Source: Brachynemurus nebulosus
Lineage: Eukaryota; Arthropoda; Insecta; Neuroptera; Myrmeleontidae
Assembly: GCA_035578155.1 (NCBI GenBank)
Contig: JAPWDM010000035.1
Span: 1,058,001-1,122,000, forward strand
DNA length: 64,000 nt
Reading direction: 5' to 3'
Under the pieces are notes generated by a model, which was not told the origin of the DNA, ran no database searches, and worked only from the letters and a program-made list of their open reading frames with translations. The first letter of the stretch is position 1, and the number at the start of each line of letters is the position of its first letter. Shown here one piece after another: positions 54,927 through 64,000 of this stretch. The translations under genes and the position numbers were made by a program.

Positions 54927-55077
54927 ATCTGAAGTACCTACATAAAAACATTTTTACGCATTTTACAAAACAAAATGGAAGCGCGGGCGCAGGTTGAACA
55001 CAGACGATTTTTTTTTTTGCGAATATGGGCAGCATGATCATTTTCAGAAAATACAGATATTTTTTTATCATTTAGAC

Positions 55078-55253
55078 CAGAGCTTCTTAAAATTTTTCCA
55101 TTCGCGACCCCAAATAGAGACATATATAAGTATTTTGTAAGGATTTATTGATTAGGTTACAATATATATACACATAAAAATTGTTTCGCTATGACCTCAG
55201 GATTTCGCTAAGCGACCCCAAATGGGTCGCGATCCATAGTTTAAGAAGCCCTG
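55078..55253. mobile_element. 176-bp hAT-type MITE, exact 8-bp duplication
   Basis: The ends CAGAGCTTCTTAAAATTT and AGTTTAAGAAGCCCTG are imperfect inverted repeats. ATTTAGAC lies on both sides (55070-55077 and 55254-55261). The interior has CGCGACCCC and GGGTCGCG, as in many hAT MITEs. Confidence 0.85.
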
Positions 55254-55261
55254 ATTTAGAC

Positions 55262-58200
55262 TAGTTATAGTAAAACCTTAATTTGTTTATAGAAAATATA
55301 CCAATTTCCAGTTAACCAATTTCAAAAATCGTGTGGGTCATCCTAAATGATATATCTAAGAACTGCAGGTAAAATTTTAAGTTAATCGGATGAAAATTGC
55401 TGGAGTTATCTTGCCCACCGTTTTGGGGAATGTAATTTTGAGAAAAACCCAGGTAAAGTTTCAAACGTGTTTACTGTTTTGTATGTTTATACCTATCTTT
55501 TATACAAATATAACAAAAGTAACAGAATAAGGTAATGGAAGAAAGTAATGAAAAAAAGTTGATGACGAAGCTGAAAGATTCTAAAACGTTACACGAAGCG
55601 GAACAATGTTTATAAACGTTTTCAACGGCTGGAAGTCGTTTTAGAAATTAAATTCAAAACAATTTCTAAAATATTTTCGTAATCATAATTCCTTTTGAAT
55701 GTCATTCTGAAATGTTAAAACATCATTTAAGCCTAAAAAATTTTTTTTTAAATAATTATAACGAAAACTTTTTTTTCTCAACAGTATAATGTAACCACAG
55801 ACCAATGAACACAATTATATTATACTACTAGACAAAGTGTAAAGCCAGTTTGTAGGCATTTCTCTTGAAGCAGGTAACAGGGTGAAACGGGTGAAATTTA
55901 ATGAAATAATATAATGTCAATTTTTGAGCAAATGCGACTGGAATTATTGCAGGACATAAATTGTATACGTACGTATTTTAAAAATAAAGCGAATACCACT
56001 TTTTTTTTCAAAATTTTTGCGGTTTCTTCTCAAAAAAGTAAAATTTTATGATCAATACTATATTTTGACAATAATAATTTGAAAACGTTACTACGGATAC
56101 AGTCCATTACTATATTACAGAATACTATTAAGGTCGGAAGTTGGTCGTAACTGGTTGCCTCAATTACACATTTTTATAATTAGTCTATATAATATAATAT
56201 ATAATATGTTCACTGGTCTGTGAATGTAAACCATTGTTTTTTTTTTTGGTTTTTTTTTTTTGGTTTTTTTTTTTTTTTTTTTTGAAAATTACAATATAAA
56301 AACATCTGAGCATCTGAGACTATGTACATTGTACATACACTGCTTGACTTAATAGCGGACTTTTTAATAGTGTATTTAGGGCAACTGAATATGGCAGACA
56401 TTTTCTAATTGCAATTTGACACATTAGTCCAAGCAAATTAAATTTTTACGTGCCAGTACCTGGAAGGAAAAATACGGAGAACATGGGAAAAATTCCAAAC
56501 AATTCGATGAAATATTTTTAAACAGCTGAATAATTGGAGAAGTTTCTCAAAATGACGGCCAAAGGTAGCCAAAAACACTTTTTGACATTTTTTAAAAAAA
56601 ACTAAATTTTATACAAAAGTCGTAAAACTATTTAATATCAATAGATTGAAACCAGTTTCATGTAAATTGGTGTATAAACAAATTAGTTACCGCGAAAAAA
56701 CTGGCAAAAATCGCGATTTTTTCAATTGTTCATATCTTAAAGGGGAAAAATATTTTTTTATAAAACTTGGCGAAACTATAGTCCTTAGCAAGCGGAATAC
56801 GAGCGTTCTTGAGAAATTGGAAAATGTTGGATAGTTTGTGCGAAAATCAATTTTTTCGAACAAAATACGTTTCCACAGAATTTGAAAATATTTTAATATG
56901 TTCCGATATCTGGGCAGAATGCTCAGCACTTAAAAAATATCATGAGAAAATTGTAAAAAAAAGCACCTTCATAAGTTTTAAATGGAAGATGCAAGTATAT
57001 TTTATGAATTATTCATAAAGTATATAACAAAATCGTTCCTAACTGTTGCACAGTAATAATTAATTTTCTTACAGAAGGTTCTTAAAATAGCTACCTACAC
57101 CTCCTACATAATATAATCTCGCCCTTGCTATTGGATGACTTGCAGATTTCTTAGTAAAAACCATTATATAACAACAACATAATGAGAGTTACGCAAAAGC
57201 CATTTTTTGATACGTCATGATGACAATTTTCCAATTTTAATAGGTACAAATTACTTAGAAGAAATTTGTTTTTGAAAAAAAAAAAAAAAAAATACAAACT
57301 GGTTTTTATTCTAATTGTGTCACTTGAAATTTACACTTTTCTGCGAAAATACATTGAACACAAAGATGGATAAAAAGGACTAACTGCATGTAGAAATTTA
57401 AAAAAAAAATTAATAAACGAATAATTAAGAAATAAAAAAAAAATTAATTTTACTCAGCACGTTAGATTTTAACTGTAATATTTCAGGAAAGCTTTGTTCA
57501 ATATAAATTAACTTAAACTGCTTTCATCTTTCATCTTTCATCGTATTCTTAGAATGTTCCTAGAAAACGAATGTGAGTTTTCTAAATGACCATTATCAAA
57601 CAAGTAAGGTAAATGCAGTAAACTAAATGAAAGTTTAATTTTTCATCATATCAAAATAGTAAATTTACAAATAGTATGTAAATTCCTGAATTTGATAATT
57701 CTGAGAATTCGTCATGTCAACGAAATACAAGATCTTGCATAACCAAAAAATATACAGCATCAGTTAAGCGTTTCATGAGACCCTTAGTGATTTTTTGTTA
57801 TGCTTTGAAGAAATAAATATTTTCTTTACTGCATCAATTATTATAAAACCAAATGTTTCCATTCATGTTTTTTGGCAACATTGGGAAAATTTTCGCACCT
57901 AGCAGTTGCCCATACAATTTTGTTCACAGAGAATAGACAAGAGAAAAGCTTTTTTGATATCAAACAACAATTTAACCTAGAATATTAAAAAAAACTTTAT
58001 TAAAACTGATGTACAAATGCTTTTTCTGAATTATGAACCCTTAAAATAAGGATAAATTAGCAATGATCCATCACTCGAAAAAATCATATTTTTTCACCTA
58101 ATATTACACGAGAGATTTGTATTTGTTGTAATAAATTTATGTTTATATAATATAAAAAATATTTATTGTCAAAAATATTTCTGCTTCGCTGTCGTATTTT

Positions 58201-59473
58201 TGCTAGTTGACAATTCTTCGAGTTAAATTACTTTAGGTAACAAATTAGAATTGTAGAAAACACAAATTTATTTAAAAAAATATAAAATATCGGTTCTAAC
58301 TTTTTTTTTCACAGCAAAAGTAAAAAACCGATAATATTTTTATGGGATTAAATATGCATAAGTTAAATTATCTTCAATATACCTACTCAAAAAAATTCTT
58401 TTCCTCAATATTCCTTTAAAAAAATGTTTTTTAATACTTTATTGTAGTATGTCATTTTAAAAAAAGACAGTTAATAATAAAATAACAATCAAACCACAAC
58501 GGAACAGCAACGATAAATTTACAAGAGGTATACAAGAAGCATGCTAAAAACCCTAAAACCTGATATGACTAGAACACAAATTAAGTTTTGATTAGTTCGG
58601 CTGTAATCGTATGTACGGTAGTCACCGAAAAAATCGCCTACCTGTGAAAGTACCAACAGTGTTTATAAACAACTAATACAGCTACATAATATATACACAC
58701 ATATACAGGTTCAGTACACACGGATACGCTCTGCTCAGAGAGCCTACCATGGTAGGTATGGTATCTGTGCAGTGTGCATGTGGAATAATATTGTTGTATG
58801 TATAGCTGGATAAAGTGGCTATAGGTATGCTATAGTAGTATAGTGTATATCGTGTATATAATGGGTATATGTACGTTCTACGGACAATATTACAATATTT
58901 ATGCATTTTATAATTATGTATATTCTAATATGCAATATATGTAATAATGTGCAATATTATCAAAGTAAATCTTATTGAAATTGTGTATTTAAATTATTTT
59001 GTAAACAATGTTACGTTCTTGTTATGAATTTATTTCAGTTTTTTAGAAATAGCTGGGGTAGGCGGCGCCTACCCCGCATACCTGGAATAACCGCCACTGG
59101 TTTTATATCTTATATTTCTAATAATTGTTGTAGTATTTGGTAATGCAAAAAGTCAGCAAGTGAGTCATAGATCTTTAGTTCTACAACAAAATAGTACATA
59201 TCAAATAATGATTATTTGCAAACGCAAAATGAGGAAATCTAGTGGCCGTATCATCTACTGAGTATTATCAATCAAAAGATAAAGTAAAAGTCAGCTGAAA
59301 AATATAAAATACTAAAAATTTGTCACTTAATGAGTTTTCGCATCAAACCGACGATATATATTCATATTTATTGAAATAAGGAAATAAAAAAAAGATTTTG
59401 ACATAGATATTTATTATAACAGATTTGGAAACAATTTTATATTATAATAATTTTTTTCCTAAAAATAAGTGTA
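55262..59473. other. 4.2 kb of AT-rich DNA, no supported gene
   Basis: Contains long A/T homopolymers (for example 56238-56283) and short chance ORFs (56646, 56809, 58682). Two small hairpins stand out: CCTACCATGGTAGG at 58743-58756 and GGGGTAGGCGGCGCCTACCCC at 59054-59074. No RNA or protein gene is supported. Confidence 0.4.
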
Positions 59474-59682
59474 CAGTCGTCCCTCAACTTATTGACAATT
59501 TAAGTTATTGACGATGATCGTAGTTTACCTTAAGTTATAGACAAATCATATGTATGTACCCAAGGTCATACGTGCTGTGTCGTGGTGTGGCAATGCGTAC
59601 ATACAGGTGGTTTGTCTATAACTTGAGGTAAACTACGATCATTGTCAATAAGTTAAATTGTCAATAAGTTGAGGGACGACGG
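59474..59682. mobile_element. 209-bp palindromic MITE, CAGTCGTCCCTCAA ends
   Basis: TA|CAGTCGTCCCTCAACTTATT at the left and TAAGTTGAGGGACGACGG|TA at the right. The arms match almost to the centre (GATCGTAGTTTACC and complement). The TA duplication fits a Tc1/mariner-type MITE. Confidence 0.85.
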
Positions 59683-59713
59683 TATATATAACAAATATTA
59701 AATTTGTTTATAG

Positions 59714-59943
59714 GGTAAAAGCCCCCTTTGTGGAACGGTATCTAATTATGAACATTTACATATTAATGAAGTTATTTCTGAAAGAAACGCCTGATAACAA
59801 AAATTATTATTAATAGAATGATTGTTTTTCAATTTAAATTCACCTCGCATTTAAAGTTTCCCTACTTAATTAAAGAAATAAATATGTAAATATCAAAACT
59901 GTTCCAGTATTAGATACTGTTCCACAAAGGGGGCTTTTACCCT
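59714..59943. mobile_element. 230-bp MITE, GGGTAAAAGCCCC family, TA-flanked
   Basis: Near-identical to 38648-38879, with full terminal repeats and TA on both sides. The similarity suggests comparatively recent activity of this subfamily. Confidence 0.85.
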
Positions 59944-60084
59944 ATGTCAAATAAAAATTTCAATTTCCAACAGTGTTCATATTTTATATTATGTGTTTAC
60001 TATTTCAAAATATCCAAATTATTGTTTAATTATATGTTAAATAATACAGGACGTTACAAAAATCATATTGTCTTCTTCTAAAAC

Positions 60085-60361
60085 TTCTCTGGTCTACAAG
60101 TGTTAATGAATGTTCGACAAGAAGCAATAGTCTTCCGTTCAACAACTGCCTTTATCTTCTTACAAATTCTTTTTTAACCAAAAAAAAAAGCGGTTTATTT
60201 CTTTCTCAGCATTCAAACTACTTTTCTTATTCTTTTTTGTATGTTTTGTAAGTGTCAATTCCATTTCCCAAATCGCAAAATTTATTACAAAGCACCTGAA
60301 AAGTAAACTAAGAGATTACTGCTTCTTGTCGAGCATTCATTAACACAGACACGCCAGAGAA
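60085..60361. repeat. Inverted repeat with ~45-bp arms
   Basis: GTGTTAATGAATGTTCGACA and AAGAAGC at 60098-60126 match the complement at 60319-60347 (GCTTCTTGTCGAGCATTCAT), and the outer words TTCTCTGG / CCAGAGAA also pair. No coding content. Probably a MITE remnant. Confidence 0.6.
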
Positions 60362-60640
60362 CTGTAACTTTCGGAGAAATAGGTATAAAAAATATCGAAT
60401 ATGAGTAACCAAATGTACACATAGTTCAATTACGAATTAATTACGAAAATAAACATTAAAATAAAAAAATTTGGATGGTATTTGCAATCAATAATAATGC
60501 AGTATAATCTACTCTATTTTTTTCTTCCTTATATGGCTTGGACACCACACATATTTCGAAAAAACGCAAAAACACGTGTCTCCTTTTTTGTGCTCTTTCT
60601 GTTTATGATGGCAAAAATTTGATACATTGAACCTCTCAGA
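60362..60640. other. AT-rich spacer, no gene seen
   Basis: Nothing recognisable. Confidence 0.4.
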
Positions 60641-60965
60641 TTGTACAAGAAAATTTACCCTCATTTTGACCCCTCCAACCCCCCTTATGAACCCGACCCT
60701 GATTTAACCTATACAGGTGAATTGGTCTTTCAAAGAGTAACATTTCGTCTATTTAGTTTTCCTCTATCTCTTATAGTTTTCGAGATATCTTAAGAAATAC
60801 GATTTGAACCCCCAACTTTAGGGGCTAATTTCACCCCGTAAACGTGGAAGATGGCCGATAAAAAAATACGGGTCCCTTATTTTTACCTGTTCTGCACACC
60901 ATCGAGGTTTCATCAAAATCGCGAATTTCATTCTGGGTGCATCTCCTTGTAAGAAGAGGGAACGG
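60641..60965 (+). repeat. Diverged copy of the 62-64 kb repeat family
   Basis: Has the same order of words in changed form: CCCCTCCAACCCCCCTTATG, CTATCTCTTATAGTTTTCGA, GCTAATTTCACCCC and GATAAAAAAATACGGGTCCC. It is an older family member. Confidence 0.6.
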
Positions 60966-61024
60966 AAAATTAGTGCAATGAGTAATTTTATGGTTTATGT
61001 GAATTTTAATTATTTAGTTAAATA

Positions 61025-62054
61025 GGGTTGACCGGGGTAATTGTGAATTGGGGCAATTGTGAACGGCGCCTATAATTTCTAAAATAACATTAATATTGTT
61101 AAAAATCAACTCTTAATATGTTTTTCTGTCCTTTCTTAATATGCTATTAAAATTGCATAACATAGTTCTCCAAGTATTAATATCTTTTTTTTTATTTTGA
61201 AAAAACCCTTGCAAAATTTTATGTATCTTACTTCGACCAATCCTCAAAAAAAATTTTTTTTTAAATACATTTTCTTTTTTTAAAAGGTAAGAAATGGTTA
61301 AAAGTACTTCTAAAGAAGTGGTTTAGACCCTGAGAGGGTTCCTTATTAACTGCTAAAGAAATTGGACAATTTATCACCAATTCACAATTACCCCATGATT
61401 TTAAAATTGTGGGGTAATTGTGAACGTCATTCACAAATGCCCCCATTCGGTCAAAAATTTTAGTAATGTCCTTTTCAGAGTTGAAAATGTTGATGAAGGT
61501 GCTGGTGATCTTATTGTAGAAGTTTCCGTTGTACAAACAATACAAAAAAAAAATGTTATTTTTTATTCATGTAAACTAAATGTATTTCCTTGAAAAAGTC
61601 TTATTTTCCTTGTTTTTGTGTGAATACATGTAATTTTTTGATTTTTTATATGATAAAATGACAAAATACCATCAAAATATCATTTTTAGCTTGTAGTAAA
61701 TTTGTTCCTACAATTTTTGTTATTTTTCTGATTTTTGTAGAAATTTGAGGTATGCGTAACTTGCATTAAACAAAGAGAAATTGTGACCGCTAAAGTATGA
61801 TGAAAAATTTGAAAGTGGAGTAAATGTGAAGAATTTGAGCTGGGCTTTACTCTGACGTACCACACTTCTCTTGTAATCCATTCTAAATAATTTTTCTGAT
61901 GGCATTCACTTTTACCCCGAAATTCATAAGATTTGCAAAACCGCACCGGGGAAATGTGAATGGCTTATAAAATTTTTGTTTTTCATACGAATTTGCTCAA
62001 AATTTGTGTGGTGCATCCTGAATAATGTAGAATTAAAAATAAATCAACCATAAT

Positions 62055-62149
<95 letters not shown>

Positions 62150-62217
62150 AAAAATACTTAAAACAACGCTTTTATCTCAACTCATGAAAATCCATTCACA
62201 ATTACCCCGGTCAACTC
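61025..62217. mobile_element. 1.19-kb TIR element, GGGTTGACCGGGG ends, TA-flanked
   Basis: TA|GGGTTGACCGGGGTAATTGT at the left and ACAATTACCCCGGTCAACTC|TA at the right are inverted repeats. GGGGTAATTGTGAA recurs near the left end and in the inner pair at 61376-61425. The interior holds an (AT)n microsatellite (62058-62146) and no recognised transposase. The minus-strand ORF at 61261-61545 shows no motif. Confidence 0.75.
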
Positions 62218-62245
62218 TATTTATTTTTTTTTTCAAGATCACTAA

Positions 62246-63892
62246 CAAGTAAAGGTCCCGAGGCCGGACCTATCGATTTTGATGAAACTTAAATATGTTG
62301 TAGAACACTAAAAACTAAGGGACACGTATTTTTTTTTATCTGCGGAAAAACGGTTTGAAGGGGTGAAATCGCCCTCCAAAAATTGGGGTAAAAATTTAAT
62401 TTTTCAAATATCTCGAAAACAGTAAGAGATAGAGCAAAAGTTTAAATTGGCGATATTACTCTTTTTTAAAGAGCTATCTATTGATATGAAATTTGTTCAA
62501 ATTACATCAACAGGGGTGGTTGGGGGTTAAAATTTGGGGGTTAATTTTACAAAAAGGGGGTGAAAATAAACAATATAAAAATTTTGTTTACAGATTTGAA
62601 ATCTACATCAAAAAATCTAATTGACCTGTTTTTGCTCAATATCCTAATATTAAGTCTAGGGGTAGTTAACTAGAGGGTGACTATGTCGAATAATCGTACT
62701 ATTTGGGTATTTCAAGAAGTTCTTCTTCATGGAAAATAGCTTAGGACAATTAAAATAACGTAGAAATGAAATTCTCGAATTCAAAATTGAGTTTGAGTAA
62801 CATTGGAGAGGGGGTGAGTCACCCTCTTAAATTACATACAAGTTTATATACACTAATTTTTTTAATTTAACACACTGATAGTGGGTAAAATAATGTCACA
62901 ATAAGTGGTTCTGAAGTTGGACTATCATATGTAAGGTCTTTATTAGGTTTGTTTTTTAATGGATATTATAGTTTTCCTTATCGAAAATTATCGATACCGA
63001 AAATTACATAACCTAACCTAAAATAACGAAACCTAACAAAAACCTTACATACGATAGTCTAACTTCAGAACCATCTATTATGACATTATTACCCCCTGTC
63101 AGTGTGTTAATTGCAAAAATTAGTGTATGTAAACTAGTATGTAATTCAAGAGGGTGACTCTCCCCCTCGTCAATGTTGCTTAAAATCAATTTTGAATTCG
63201 AGAATTTCATTTTAGTCCAACATCAGAACCACTTATTGTGACATTATTTTACCCACTATCAGTGTGTTAATAGCAAAAATTAGTTTATATAAACTAGTAT
63301 GTAATTTAAGAGGGTGACTCACCCCCTCTCCAATGTTGCTCAAACTCAATTTTGAATTCCAGAATTTCATTTCTACGTTATTCTAATTGTCTTAAGCTAT
63401 TTTCCACGAAGAAGAACTTCTTGAAATACTCAAATTGTACGACTATTCGACATAGTCACCCTCTAGTTAACTACCCCTAGACTTAATATTAGGACATTGA
63501 GCAAAAATAGGTCAATTAGATTTTTTGACGTAGATTTCAAATCTGTAAACAAAATTTTTATATTGTTTATTTTTCACCCCCTTTTTGCAAAATTAACCCC
63601 CAAATTTTAACCCCCAACCACCCCTGTTGATGTAATATGAACAAATTCCATATCAATAGATAGCTCTTTAAAAAAGAGCAATATCGCCAATTTAAACTTT
63701 TGCTCTATCTCTTACTGTTTTCGAGATATTTGAAAAATTAAATTTTTACCCCAATTTTTGAAGGGCGATTTCACCCCTTCAAATCGTTTTTCCGCAGATA
63801 AAAAAAAATACGTGTCCCTTAGTTTTTAGTGTTCTACAATATATTTAAGTTTCATCGAAATCGATAGGTCCGGCCTCGGGACCTTTACTTGT
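62246..63892. repeat. 1.65-kb foldback repeat with a locally duplicated segment
   Basis: The left arm (62246-62955) begins AAGTAAAGGTCCCGAGGCCG and its complement ends the right arm (63040-63892). The centre contains TTAGG-type words (ACATAACCTAACCTAAAATA). In the right arm a ~170-bp segment is present twice in tandem (63049-63216 and 63217-63380, starting at ACTTCAGAACC / ACATCAGAACC). It is the same family as 10672-11392. No coding content. Confidence 0.8.
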
Positions 63893-64000
63893 AAGAAACA
63901 CCTTCAAACATATTAACTATTAAGTGAACAATCTTAAAATTGTAACTATTGTACCTCGTAGGGAATTGTGTCTGAGTATTACATTTATCGAGTATTGTTT

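Overview
This is a gene-poor, strongly AT-rich stretch of an animal nuclear genome, most likely an insect. The evidence is the dense mixture of Tc1/mariner, pogo and hAT relics, many TA-flanked MITEs, (AT)n microsatellites, degenerate TTAGG-type (insect telomere-like) blocks, and core promoters built from TATA plus a TCAGT-type arthropod initiator. I cannot place it more precisely. I see no convincing conserved host protein-coding gene; almost everything recognisable is mobile DNA.

Layout. 0-12.7 kb: a hAT-like relic with a mariner fragment nested in it, a ~117-bp tandem repeat array, a 4.4-kb inverted-repeat element carrying broken copies of a Cys-rich transposon ORF, a 1.5-kb inverted-repeat element filled with ~130-bp repeats, and several MITEs. 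12.7-21 kb: mostly featureless AT-rich DNA, a 1.87-kb TIR element, and a head-to-head palindromic Tc1 relic. 21.8-23 kb: a MITE split by a palindrome that carries two inverted tRNA-Thr(GGT)-like sequences and is bounded by an 11-bp direct repeat. 24-42 kb: dispersed repeats, hAT, pogo and Tc1 relics, AT microsatellites. 53.4-64 kb: AT-rich DNA with more MITEs and a 1.6-kb foldback repeat.

The standout is 42435-53355. It is a 10,921-bp element flanked by an exact 8-bp target site duplication (TGTTGGAA). Two inverted arms of 4,699 and 4,697 bp differ at only a handful of positions I could find by eye, and they surround a unique 1,525-bp core. The element is the only part of the window with well-formed gene units: an N-terminal C2H2 zinc-finger protein of 384 aa (complete in the right arm, cut at codon 87 in the left arm), a 132-aa protein present identically in both arms, a 189-aa protein in the core, and a small ORF in each arm. 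Three of these have the same core-promoter design (TATA about 28-32 nt before a CAGT initiator). Two of those have arrays of bZIP-like sites just upstream (three TGACGTCA palindromes; about 14 copies of a 17-bp unit with a TGACTC core). The arm ends carry a GC-rich hairpin and a degenerate TTAGG block. No transposase, integrase or polymerase is recognisable. My inference is a recently inserted, undescribed DNA element or virus-like integrant that became a snap-back derivative: one half, perhaps with the mobility genes, was replaced by an inverted copy of the other.
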